Assembly: GCF_009602705.1 (NCBI RefSeq)
Contig: NZ_VSWH01000001.1
Location: forward strand, 806,001-870,000
Origin: Chryseobacterium vaccae
Lineage (GTDB): Bacteria > Bacteroidota > Bacteroidia > Flavobacteriales > Weeksellaceae
DNA length: 64,000 nt
Reading direction: 5' to 3'
The position numbers and the translations under genes were made by a program. The notes under the pieces were generated by a model. That model was not told the origin of the DNA. It did not search any database and saw only the letters and a program-made list of their open reading frames with translations. Shown piece after piece: positions 9,204-16,669 of the stretch; the first letter of the stretch is position 1, and each line of letters opens with the position of its first letter.

Positions 9204-9250
9204 GATAATTCAATTTTAATTAGTTTTCATCCTGTTTAACTTACCTTCAA

Positions 9251-9958
9251 TCAATTCTTCACAGAATAAGAATCTTCATAAGAATCTGTCGAGGTATTAT
9301 CTTTTACAGAGGTAATTATTTTTTTTATTCTTTTATTATCGTAATAATAGTTTCTTTTGTATTGAAAAGTTTTATCATCATATTTTCCCTGCACTTCAAT
9401 TTCCTCCAGTCCGTCTTTTCCTTTTTTGATTCTGGCAGCCTTTATCGTAGAGCTTTCCGGCAGATATGGAAGGGCGTTGCTTTTTGGAAACCTGAAATCA
9501 CAGCCGCTGTATCCTTCTTTCGTTGATTTACAGTTTTCTTTGATGATATTTTCTATTTCCAGATCTTTCTTTGTAAAATTGAAGTTATTAACCGGAACTT
9601 CATCCACTGATAAAGGATTTCCCGACACAACAATGTCCGAAAGACTGGTATAGTAATCGACATATTTAATATTTCCGCCTGCTACCCTCTTTTTCTGTTT
9701 CCCATCATAGTTGAATTCTTTTACAATCAGATCGTTTTTATCACGGTTAAAAGTTAAAGAGTCGCTTTCAGCAGAATTTCCGTACACCCTTGCATATTCC
9801 GCATGATCAGAATGGAAATAATAGGTGGTCATAATCTCATTATTACCTGAGTGAATGACTTTATAATCATGTTTCTGAGATTTACAGCCGAGGTAAAAAA
9901 AGAATACGATAAAAAAATACAGGTTATTTCTTTTTCTCATTGGGTTTCTTTTTTTCAT
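9251..9958 (-). CDS. Predicted lipoprotein, candidate immunity to the upstream PAAR-fusion effector
   Basis: 235 residues from the ATG at 9956-9958, or 229 from the ATG at 9938-9940. The start is uncertain because both ATGs lie in an 18-nt tandem repeat. The second gives a cleaner signal, MRKRNNLYFFIVFFFYLGCK, with a lipidated cysteine. The rest (KVIHSGNNEIMTTYYFHSD, CDFRFPKSNALPYLPESS, DGLEEIEVQGKYDDKTF) matches no family I know. The gene overlaps the end of the PAAR-like gene by 17-35 nt in another frame, so co-expression is certain. Immunity is inferred from envelope location and position directly after a putative wall-degrading effector. Confidence 0.7.
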   Translation of the reverse strand: MKKRNPMRKRNNLYFFIVFFFYLGCKSQKHDYKVIHSGNNEIMTTYYFHSDHAEYARVYGNSAESDSLTFNRDKNDLIVKEFNYDGKQKKRVAGGNIKYVDYYTSLSDIVVSGNPLSVDEVPVNNFNFTKKDLEIENIIKENCKSTKEGYSGCDFRFPKSNALPYLPESSTIKAARIKKGKDGLEEIEVQGKYDDKTFQYKRNYYYDNKRIKKIITSVKDNTSTDSYEDSYSVKN

Positions 9959-11150
9959 TAGGTTTCTTTTGTTCAGCGGGTTTCTTCTTTCTTGTTTTTA
10001 ATTCTTTCCAAAAAATAGTTCCTAAAAATACCGCCCTTGATTCCAGAGCAATGGTACCTTCAGTTGCATATTTATTGTTAGGATTTTTGCCCGGAGTATA
10101 TTTTTCTTTGGGTGCATTAAAGGTGGCTCCCAGTCTTTCAACTCCTGTCTGCCATTTGGTGTGATGCGCATCTGAAATCGTCCATCCCATGGTATTCATA
10201 TGGATTTCAAACTTCCCTGTTGAATATCTGTCGTCAGTAGCCGGAAAAGCTGCCTGTTCGGCTCCATCCCACATAGTCGCTCCGTTACTCGGATCTTCAT
10301 CTGTAGTTAATGAACGGATGATAGCCGCTACGGCTAACTGTTTCTTCGTCTCATTGCGTTCTGCAATTTTTGTATTTCTGAATAAAACAGCCTGCTTGCT
10401 GTTAACCCCATAAGCCACTTTATTGATTTTATGAACACAGGCTATGGCAAGCATTTCGTTTTCAAGCTCTGTTTCCATTTCAACATTACCTCTGTATGCT
10501 GAACTTTCTCCGTATATGGTGGATGCTTTTTCAACAAACTTTTCATTAGTAATAGCGGCTTCTTTTTCTTTTAACAGACTCTTTTCAATATTAATTCCCG
10601 ACCATTTCTTATCTGCCTTTACTTTATCATATTCCTCCTGCGTAGCCAGATATATTTTGGCGCTTTTCTCTAAGCCGCCCAGATATAATCCTTCTTTGGT
10701 ATAATAGATATACTCGGTATTATCTTCTTCTGCAGGTAACAGCTGTGCGGCCACTTCAGGACGTACGTTATCCACATTCTGCTGGGTGGGTTCTGCGGTT
10801 TGTCCATGGAATATAATTTCTATACTCGGAGTTCCGCTGATGGCACAGGTGGCTTTACTGTCTTCAAGAAGAGCATTTCCGCCATTGTCTTCCACTGTGA
10901 TTTTGTCATAATAACCATCCCATTTTGTCACTGTAGGTGTACAGGGATTGTTATTCATTTTAGCACAGCTTCCGAAGGTATTTTTTTCAAAAGTTGTCCC
11001 GATGTCCACGTGAGTGGCCATTAATTTTTCGCTGCCGTCTTTATCGTTGATGTAGCGTTTGCTCTGAGTCTTTACCATAAGCTTATCCGGAGCTGTTCCG
11101 AACTGGCACTTACAGATGGCACCCTGGCAAACCAAATGTTTCTCACTCAT
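9924..11150 (-). CDS. DUF4280 PAAR-like protein fused to a probable SleB-like cell-wall hydrolase domain
   Basis: 408 residues, no signal peptide. Residues 1-118 form a DUF4280 PAAR-like tip: VCQGAICKCQFG at 7-18, ATHVDIG, FGSCAKMNNNPCTPTVTKWDG at 59-79, and ATCAISGTPSIEIIFHGQ at 100-117, with its spaced cysteines. Residues about 205-385 resemble SleB-type (Hydrolase_2) wall hydrolases: TIYGES with Glu215 at the catalytic-acid position, then LAIACVHKINK, VAAIIRSL and DPSNGAT at 286-292. The end is a Lys/Pro tail with KKPNEK repeats. A spike tip carrying its own toxin is an established T6SS design. The hydrolase reading is motif-based and moderately secure. Confidence 0.8.
   Translation of the reverse strand: MSEKHLVCQGAICKCQFGTAPDKLMVKTQSKRYINDKDGSEKLMATHVDIGTTFEKNTFGSCAKMNNNPCTPTVTKWDGYYDKITVEDNGGNALLEDSKATCAISGTPSIEIIFHGQTAEPTQQNVDNVRPEVAAQLLPAEEDNTEYIYYTKEGLYLGGLEKSAKIYLATQEEYDKVKADKKWSGINIEKSLLKEKEAAITNEKFVEKASTIYGESSAYRGNVEMETELENEMLAIACVHKINKVAYGVNSKQAVLFRNTKIAERNETKKQLAVAAIIRSLTTDEDPSNGATMWDGAEQAAFPATDDRYSTGKFEIHMNTMGWTISDAHHTKWQTGVERLGATFNAPKEKYTPGKNPNNKYATEGTIALESRAVFLGTIFWKELKTRKKKPAEQKKPNEKKKPNEKKK
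9937..9990. repeat. Three 18-nt tandem repeats at the effector/lipoprotein overlap
   Basis: Units lie at 9937-9954, 9955-9972 and 9973-9990 and share the core GGTTTCTT. On the minus strand they encode the KKPNEK-type tail of the PAAR-like protein. In another frame, units 1 and 2 each supply an ATG for the next gene (MKKRNP and MRKRNN). Confidence 0.75.
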
Positions 11151-11278
11151 CCTTTTTGGTGTTTTCTATACTTTTGCTCCACTGTGTTTTTTCTTCAGAA
11201 AATTGGTTTGCAGAAGGCTTATACCTCAAATTTCTTCACAACATACTGCAAAGAATTTATTTTAAAACACGGATTATT

Positions 11279-11478
11279 TTCTGTAGAAGTAATATCTGGG
11301 CAATCGCTCAGTATTACTGTAAAAAGACATCAGGTCCGGCTAGGACTTCAGGGATCAAAAAGTACTTGCATATTAATATTTTTTTATGATTTGGTATATC
11401 AAAGATAAGATTCCTGACGATATATTTCAATATATTTTTTAAATTATTGATTATTATAGAAAATTGATAACACCTGAT
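11279..11478. repeat. Diverged direct repeat, copy B (partner at 12777-12967)
   Basis: Shares TTCTGTAGAAGTAATAT with 12777-12793 and GATAAGATTCCTGA with the region at 12892. Intermittent similarity persists over about 200 bp in the same orientation. Together with copy A it flanks the ankyrin and WD40 genes. Confidence 0.65.
11399..11478 (-). pseudogene. Remnant of the C-terminus of a LysM-like protein gene
   Basis: On the minus strand the frame reads LSIFYNNQ, a stop, then FKKYIEIYRQESYL and TGA at 11399-11401. The intact gene at 12888 ends LSTFYDNQEIKIGIEIYLQESYL. The match continues through the stop codon into the 3' flank. Only the last two dozen codons can be recognised; the rest has decayed or was never copied. 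Confidence 0.7.
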
Positions 11479-11520
11479 ACTATTTTTATTATTTGACTTA
11501 TATTTAATCGCTCCGTTATC

Positions 11521-12153
11521 CTAAAGGCTAAAACTGTACTTTTCATTATTAAAAATCACAGTACATTCGTTTTCATTAAATGTTATTTTCCCCAACCCAT
11601 ATACTCCGTCTAACTTATGTTTAATGACTCCGGAATTCCAATCCCAAAAAACAAGATTGTTATCAATAAGCGATGCTATAAGTTCTTTGTGGATAATAAT
11701 TCTTCCATCTTTAACTACAGAGCTGCCTTTTGTGGGCAAAACTAAACATTTGGGTCTCTGTGTATGAATTACTTTTTTTTGAGAAATGGAATATCTGTAA
11801 AAAATATGATCATGATCCAATATCAGCACATGTTCGTTATCGGGAGCAAATTTAGCATCAATAATTCCGGCATAATTACTTTTAAATTTAGCGAACATTT
11901 TACCACTGCCGATATCCCATATTCTTACTGTAAAGTCGTATGGAGACCAATTATCTCCGGATCCGCTCAGTACATATTTACCATCATGAGAAAAGTCCGA
12001 GCAATTAATCCCATGTGTATGCCCGCTAAAAGAAATAACTTTCTTGCCGGTTTCGGTATTTAAGAGCGTAAGTGTTTTTTCTCCTACAGCTTCAAGGCAT
12101 CCGTCTTTACTTATACTTGGATGTGAATAATAAATTTCATAATCGATATTCAT
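11521..12153 (-). CDS. WD40-repeat protein in T6SS island
   Basis: 210 residues, no signal peptide. A clear WD40 unit is visible at about residues 40-85: SGHTHGINCSDFSHDGKYVLSGSGDN then TVRIWDIGSGK, and a second, weaker one ends in NLVFWDWNSGVIKHKL. The protein is too short for a full seven-blade propeller, so it may be partial or associate with partners. It starts 3 bp after the ankyrin gene, forming a two-gene unit bracketed by direct repeats. A role as cytoplasmic immunity or adaptor protein is a guess from the neighbourhood. Confidence 0.75.
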   Translation of the reverse strand: MNIDYEIYYSHPSISKDGCLEAVGEKTLTLLNTETGKKVISFSGHTHGINCSDFSHDGKYVLSGSGDNWSPYDFTVRIWDIGSGKMFAKFKSNYAGIIDAKFAPDNEHVLILDHDHIFYRYSISQKKVIHTQRPKCLVLPTKGSSVVKDGRIIIHKELIASLIDNNLVFWDWNSGVIKHKLDGVYGLGKITFNENECTVIFNNEKYSFSL

Positions 12154-12156
12154 TCA

Positions 12157-12741
12157 TTATTGTTTTAAAAGTTCAATGATAATTGCACATTTTTCCTGCA
12201 GTTCCTCGCTCCAGGAAGAATAAGATTCATATCGTTTTTGGGCAATATCCATTGCTGTAAATCCATCATTATTTTTAAGAGTACGATCAACCCCTTTGCT
12301 TAATAAAAATTCAACCATTTCTACAGATGGGGATGAGGCCAGCAGACTTGCATGGAGTAATGAATTATTTTTATTTACATCCAAAGCATCAAAATTAACA
12401 TCGTGTTTAACGATCTTTTTAAAAAATCTTTTATCTTGAGGATAACAGCTCACCATTGAAAAAACAAGGGGCCACTTCATCTCAGATGAATAATATGTCT
12501 CCATTTCTATGTTAGGATCAGCCCCATGATCTAACAGTAATTTAAACGAGTTATATTCATTTCTGGTATAGGCAATGCTTAATATTGGTTTTTTAAAAGA
12601 ATTATCAGAACTATTTGGAGAAATCCCGTTCAACAACAATGCTTCAAAAACTTCTTTATCCGTAATAAATTCAAATAACATTTCATCTTTTGACTCTATA
12701 AATCGATTTTCCAGGATTTCCTTAGCTTGCTTTGCATTCAT
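12157..12741 (-). CDS. Ankyrin-repeat protein in T6SS island
   Basis: 194 residues, no signal peptide. Repeats are visible as PILSIAYTRNEYNSFKLLLDHGADPNIE, DALDVNKNNSLLHASLLA with VEMVEFLLSKGVDRTLKN, and NNDGFTAMDIAQKRYE near the end (each quoted in pieces). This gives about four ankyrin units of a binding scaffold. Ankyrin proteins serve as immunity or accessory proteins next to some T6SS effectors; that role here is inferred. It is followed closely by the WD40 gene and preceded by 146 bp of repeat sequence after the LysM-like gene. Confidence 0.8.
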   Translation of the reverse strand: MNAKQAKEILENRFIESKDEMLFEFITDKEVFEALLLNGISPNSSDNSFKKPILSIAYTRNEYNSFKLLLDHGADPNIEMETYYSSEMKWPLVFSMVSCYPQDKRFFKKIVKHDVNFDALDVNKNNSLLHASLLASSPSVEMVEFLLSKGVDRTLKNNDGFTAMDIAQKRYESYSSWSEELQEKCAIIIELLKQ

Positions 12742-12776
12742 TTTTATCTATTTTTTTGTATTTGTTTCGAGACAAT

Positions 12777-12967
12777 TTCTGTAGAAGTAATATCCAGTTC
12801 CATATTACGGCAGAATATATCAGCTCCGGACAGAGACTTCGGAGATTAAAAAGTATTTATGTAGTATTATTTTTTATGATGGATTCATTAGAGATAAGAT
12901 TCCTGAAGGTAGATCTCAATACCTATCTTAATTTCCTGATTATCATAGAATGTTGATAATGCTCCTG
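12777..12967. repeat. Diverged direct repeat, copy A (partner at 11279-11478)
   Basis: Spans the last codons of the LysM-like gene and about 110 bp of its downstream flank. It is the probable source of copy B, since here the gene end is intact. Confidence 0.65.
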
Positions 12968-13856
12968 TAATTGAAAATATATTTCCTCCTTTATCCAGCT
13001 GATAAACAAGATCTATTTTTCCTTTGTCTTCATCCAGACTTATTTCATCATAGTATTGTTCACCTTTTACCTGAACAACTATTCTTCCACGGTCTGTAAA
13101 AATTCTTTGAAGTGAAAAAACAGCATCATAAGAAACGGTTTCCCCAAAGGAAGGAAAATAAAAATCCAGGCGTTCTTTTTTCTGATAATCAGGATATGAA
13201 TCATAAAGAGGCATAAAGAACAAAGGATAAAATATATTACGCTGTAAACTTCCTGCTCCGTTTGCTATATTTTCGTAAAAGTGATCAAATCTGGCCACAA
13301 GCCCGTCTGTAACCTCTCCCACATAATACTGTTTAATTTTGGGGCGGTATGTTTCTGTCCAGCGGGTTTGTATTTCTTCAGCATTTTCTATCTGGTCTGG
13401 TTTTCCTTTCTTATTCAGGGACATCTGCAGCGGATATAGTGCTTCTCCGGCCGTTTCCATCATTTTCTCAACCATCATTCCTACTTCATTATTATTGACG
13501 AAGAGCTTCTGACGGGAAACTGAAATCTTATTCTCAGCCTTTTTCTGGATATCAATAAGATAATCGATCTGTAATTCCGATGGCTGCTGGGTGATCAGAA
13601 CTCCATATGTAAGCTTTTCTGATGCTCCCGGACTGGTGATACGGGAAGCCGGAAGCTGCTTTTCTTTCCACGTATTGTATTTTTCTACAGGAATGTAAAT
13701 ACTGCTGATGTATTTGGGCAGATTTTCGGGAAGCAGCTCATGCAGAGCACAGTGCCGGTTGTGAAACGAGATCAGCTCATGTTTTGAAATATTATATTCT
13801 TTTGAGATAGAGTCAATATCTACAAGATCTTTGATCTCTATTTTAATGCTTTCCAT
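12888..13856 (-). CDS. LysM-like domain protein, T6SS-associated
   Basis: 322 residues, no signal peptide. Residues 8-58 (DLVDIDSISKEYNISKHEL, FHNRHC, ENLPKYISSIYIPVEKY) follow the LysM pattern: a short helix with I..I.., a second helix and a final IYIP strand. The remainder is not a family I recognise; it contains AENKISVSRQKLFVNN, RWTETYRPKIKQYYVGEV and a beta-rich end (DRGRIVVQVKGEQYYDEI). LysM proteins directly upstream of a PAAR-like gene suit a role in loading or chaperoning T6SS cargo, an inference only. It is the first gene of the cargo island; a terminator of the preceding gene lies at 13909-13946. Confidence 0.65.
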   Translation of the reverse strand: MESIKIEIKDLVDIDSISKEYNISKHELISFHNRHCALHELLPENLPKYISSIYIPVEKYNTWKEKQLPASRITSPGASEKLTYGVLITQQPSELQIDYLIDIQKKAENKISVSRQKLFVNNNEVGMMVEKMMETAGEALYPLQMSLNKKGKPDQIENAEEIQTRWTETYRPKIKQYYVGEVTDGLVARFDHFYENIANGAGSLQRNIFYPLFFMPLYDSYPDYQKKERLDFYFPSFGETVSYDAVFSLQRIFTDRGRIVVQVKGEQYYDEISLDEDKGKIDLVYQLDKGGNIFSITGALSTFYDNQEIKIGIEIYLQESYL

Positions 13857-13908
13857 GGAGTTTATTTATCATTACGAATATCGGAAAAGGAATTGATGAA
13901 ATCAAAAA

Positions 13909-13946
13909 AAATACTCTTAAAAAACATATGTTTTTTAAGAGTATTT
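13909..13946 (-). terminator. 38-nt perfect palindromic terminator
   Basis: Two 19-nt arms match perfectly around the centre between 13927 and 13928 (core AAAACATATGTTTT). On the minus strand a run of T follows. It ends the glycosyltransferase transcript and separates it from the T6SS island. Confidence 0.85.
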
Positions 13947-13973
13947 ATAAATTAGTGATTTATGTTAAATTTA

Positions 13974-14924
13974 TTAAATCACTTCATCAATATTGTAATT
14001 TTTATGCTCCCTGTTCGTTCTGATGATCATTTCTCCCAGGAATCCCGCTATAAACAGCAATGTTCCCATCATCATCATCGTCAGTGCAATATAGAACCAT
14101 GGGTTATTGGTAATCAGATGTCCGTAAATTCCTCTGGCTACATCAATCAGTTTTGAAATCCCCAGCCAAAGTGCTGAAAGAAATCCTACAATAAACATCA
14201 AAGTTCCCACTGCTCCGAAAAAGTGCATAGGCCTTCCTCCAAAGCGGCTTACAAACCAAAGGGTTACCAGATCCAGAAAACCTCTGATGAATCTTTCTGT
14301 TCCGAATTTTGAGGTTCCGTAAGGTCTTGCCTGATGCTGAACTTCTTTCTCTGTAATTCTTCTGAATCCTGCATTGGCAGCGAGTACCGGAATGTAGCGG
14401 TGCATATCTCCATATACATCAATGGATTTTACTACTTGTTTTTTATACGCTTTCAGGCCACAGTTAAAATCGTGAAGATAGACTCCTGAAACTTTTCTGG
14501 CCGCCGCATTGAACAGTTTTGACGGTACATTTTTCGTCATGACATTATCAAAACGCTTCTTTTTCCAGCCTGAAACGATGTCATAATTGTCTTCAACCAC
14601 CATTTTATAAAGCTCGGGAATTTCTTCCGGAAAGTCCTGAAGGTCAGCATCCATGGTAATCACCACGTCTCCGTGGGCTCTTTCGAAGGCAGCATGAAGC
14701 GCCTGTGATTTCCCGTAATTTCTGGAAAACTTAATTCCGTGGATCTGAGGATGCTGTATTTTTAAATTCTCAATGATGCTCCACGACAAATCTGTACTTC
14801 CGTCGTCTACAAACCAGATCTCATAAGAAAGAGAGGCTGTTCTGCAGACATTATCGATTCTTGAAAAAAGCTCTTCCAGAGAGTCTTCCTCGTTAAGTAA
14901 CGGAATAACTATAGATAAATTCAT
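13974..14924 (-). CDS. Family 2 glycosyltransferase with two C-terminal membrane helices (GtrB/DPMS-like)
   Basis: 316 residues. The GT-A fold is shown by LSIVIPLLNEEDSLEELF at the start, FVDDGSTD (Asp40-Asp41) and MDADLQD with DAD at 91-93, all nucleotide-sugar and metal-binding landmarks. YGTSKFGTERFIRG is the conserved amphipathic region before the membrane part. Two hydrophobic segments lie at about 235-260 and 275-300. Enzymes of this build transfer a sugar to a polyprenyl phosphate at the inner membrane for envelope glycan assembly; the sugar is unknown. The DUF4199 gene ends 18 bp upstream, suggesting one transcript. Confidence 0.9.
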   Translation of the reverse strand: MNLSIVIPLLNEEDSLEELFSRIDNVCRTASLSYEIWFVDDGSTDLSWSIIENLKIQHPQIHGIKFSRNYGKSQALHAAFERAHGDVVITMDADLQDFPEEIPELYKMVVEDNYDIVSGWKKKRFDNVMTKNVPSKLFNAAARKVSGVYLHDFNCGLKAYKKQVVKSIDVYGDMHRYIPVLAANAGFRRITEKEVQHQARPYGTSKFGTERFIRGFLDLVTLWFVSRFGGRPMHFFGAVGTLMFIVGFLSALWLGISKLIDVARGIYGHLITNNPWFYIALTMMMMGTLLFIAGFLGEMIIRTNREHKNYNIDEVI

Positions 14925-14942
14925 TTAATTTTTGATAAAAAA

Positions 14943-15542
14943 TTATTCTTTGATTGTTGGTTCTTCGTACACAGTTCTTGTTCTGAAGAATGCTCCGAAA
15001 AATACCGACAAAACTACGTAAAATATAAGAATTGCGGCAAAATATCCTGAAAAATGACTTGCGGTAAGCATATCTTTTCCCTTTACGGCTTCCGGAGAGA
15101 AACTAGGAAGTCTTTCTTTGTACTTCTGATCCAGTTCGTCAATGTCTTTCTGATGCTTCAGGATCTTTCTTGCAGAATTATATTCTGTATCCAATTCTGT
15201 TTTTTGCCTCTGCACATACTGATAGTTCAGCAGCTTTTTGGCATCTGTGTCTACAAAATTCAGGAATGAATAAATACAGAAAATAGAAAGAATTCCTCCA
15301 ATAAACATCGGAACGAAAGCTCTTTTGAAAGCATCTTTAAATTTAACTACTTTATTTTTATTCCAGAAAGATTTCACAGACCAGAAGGCTCCTCCTGCAT
15401 ACAAAAGAGGAAGAACAAAAGCATTGATTTTCAAAGACGTATCAAAATAGTTGATTCCTGAAAAGAAGAAATAGGCTACAAAAAATATGATCATTGTAGC
15501 GATAAAAAGTAAAATTCCTAGTGTTGATGGACTTTTCGTCAT
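14943..15542 (-). CDS. DUF4199 membrane protein
   Basis: 199 residues. The N-terminal half has three hydrophobic segments (about 8-30, 37-55 and 73-95), and a fourth lies near 165-187. A central helical loop (YQYVQRQKTELDTEYNSARK) is charged. The pattern, including GGAFWSVKSFWNKNK and the C-terminal membrane helix, matches DUF4199, a Bacteroidota membrane family of unknown function often found beside the glycosyltransferase gene seen here. Confidence 0.85.
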   Translation of the reverse strand: MTKSPSTLGILLFIATMIIFFVAYFFFSGINYFDTSLKINAFVLPLLYAGGAFWSVKSFWNKNKVVKFKDAFKRAFVPMFIGGILSIFCIYSFLNFVDTDAKKLLNYQYVQRQKTELDTEYNSARKILKHQKDIDELDQKYKERLPSFSPEAVKGKDMLTASHFSGYFAAILIFYVVLSVFFGAFFRTRTVYEEPTIKE

Positions 15543-15638
15543 ATTTAATTTTTTAGAAAAAAGTGAAAAATTATTTCCTTAAATGTCAGCTGTTTAGCTT
15601 TACCACTGCATTTTTTCGACTAATTTTCTTTAATAAAG

Positions 15639-15669
15639 TTTTGAAGTTTATAAATTATTCCTACCTTTG
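15639..15669 (+). promoter_or_regulatory. Bacteroidota-type promoter of the SRP RNA gene
   Basis: A -7 box TACCTTTG at 15662-15669 fits the TAnnTTTG consensus, with TTTTG at 15639-15643 as the -33 element about 18 bp upstream. The RNA begins about 5 bp after the -7 box. Confidence 0.7.
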
Positions 15670-15673
15670 CAAC

Positions 15674-15776
15674 GGCAAGTCCTAAACAACCAGCTCCTGA
15701 GAATCCTCCAGGGTGGGAACGCAGCAAAGGTAATCGGTTGTAGCGGTGTGATTTAGGTAGCTTGCCATTTTTTTTT
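15674..15776 (+). ncRNA. ffs: Small signal recognition particle RNA (4.5S)
   Basis: About 93 nt end-paired by GGCAAG at 15674 and CTTGCC ending at 15766. It contains the universally conserved SRP helix-8 signature GGTGGGAACGCAGCAAAGG at 15712-15730 (asymmetric loop and tetraloop). Flanking complementary stretches CAACCAGCTCC and CGGTTG complete the rod. A T tract at 15768-15776 terminates transcription. The RNA binds Ffh to target proteins to the membrane. It is transcribed against its neighbours from its own promoter. Confidence 0.92.
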
Positions 15777-15792
15777 GGTTTAAATTGAAGAG

Positions 15793-15872
15793 AGAGGTAA
15801 TTTGATGATTATCTTTTTTTGTTTTTAATCCTTTCTGCATTACTTTCATTTTTTAACTTTCAAATTACCTCT
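15793..15872. repeat. 13-bp inverted repeat with 54-nt spacer
   Basis: AGAGGTAATTTGA at 15793-15805 is the exact reverse complement of 15860-15872. It lies between the SRP RNA end and the stop of the UPF0173 gene. It could fold in the 3' untranslated RNA of that gene; function unknown. Confidence 0.5.
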
Positions 15873-15885
15873 ACCCTGTTTCTAT

Positions 15886-16572
15886 TTAAAATTCGAACTC
15901 TTCACCCAGTTTTGGCAATACAAGTTCTACATTTTTATCTGCAAAATGCTTTAATGCATTTTCATGATTGATTTCAATAGCAGGGAATGTATCAAAATGA
16001 CATCCTATTACTTTTGGAGTTTTTAATAATTCTGCGGCGGCAAAAGCTGCTTTTCTCGGGCACATGGTATAATGGCTTCCGATGGGAAGGATAGAAAGAT
16101 CAATATTCCCGAAAAGTCTTGGGAACAGCTCCATATCAGCCATTACACCGGTATCTCCCGCCATATAGATGTTCTTGCCTTCAGGCAGTCTGAAAATATA
16201 TCCTACAGGAACGCCTCCGTAGCTTCCATCCGGAAAAGAACTCGTGTGGTGAGCCGGAACCATGGAAATTTTAAGATCGTCGATTTTTGCTGACCCTCCG
16301 AGGTTCACATCGTCTGTATTTTTTGCTGTCTTAAAGTATCCGCAGATTTCCGGAACTGCAATAATGGTGGCTTCAGGATGATGCTGAAGGACTTCCTCTA
16401 CATCTGCAATATGATCACCGTGCGCATGGGTAAGCAGGATATAATCGATTTTCTGAGCAGAGATATCAAACCCTGATTCCGCTTTTTTATAGTTGTAAAA
16501 GGGGTCACTCAGAATGGTTTTGTCTTTGTACGTGAACAAAAAACAGTTTTGTCCTAAGAATTGTATTTTCAT
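15886..16572 (-). CDS. UPF0173-type metallo-beta-lactamase-fold hydrolase
   Basis: 228 residues from the ATG at 16570-16572; an upstream in-frame ATG at 16602 adds ten residues without family support, as homologues begin MKIQFLGQNC. The metal signature THAHGDHIAD (two zinc ligands and Asp) follows ILLTHAHGDH. Further ligands are in VPAHHTSS, AGDTGVM and GCHFDTFP. This is the small hydrolase family UPF0173 (YtkL-like) with two metal ions; the natural substrate is not established. No partner genes suggest a pathway. Confidence 0.85.
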   Translation of the reverse strand: MKIQFLGQNCFLFTYKDKTILSDPFYNYKKAESGFDISAQKIDYILLTHAHGDHIADVEEVLQHHPEATIIAVPEICGYFKTAKNTDDVNLGGSAKIDDLKISMVPAHHTSSFPDGSYGGVPVGYIFRLPEGKNIYMAGDTGVMADMELFPRLFGNIDLSILPIGSHYTMCPRKAAFAAAELLKTPKVIGCHFDTFPAIEINHENALKHFADKNVELVLPKLGEEFEF

Positions 16573-16669
16573 TTTTAAGTTTATTTTAGTTTTAAATATC
16601 ATTGATACCCCTCAACTCATGAGACTGGTATTTTCATAAAGGTCCATATGATGGTAATTAAGAATGGAA

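Larger units (their letters stand above)
11151..11520. other. Intergenic region between WD40 and PAAR-like genes with decayed gene end
   Basis: 370 bp without an intact gene. Positions 11279-11478 are a diverged copy of the LysM-like gene end and its downstream flank. Positions 11151-11278, just before the PAAR-like start, show nothing recognisable beyond AT-rich sequence. Confidence 0.7.
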
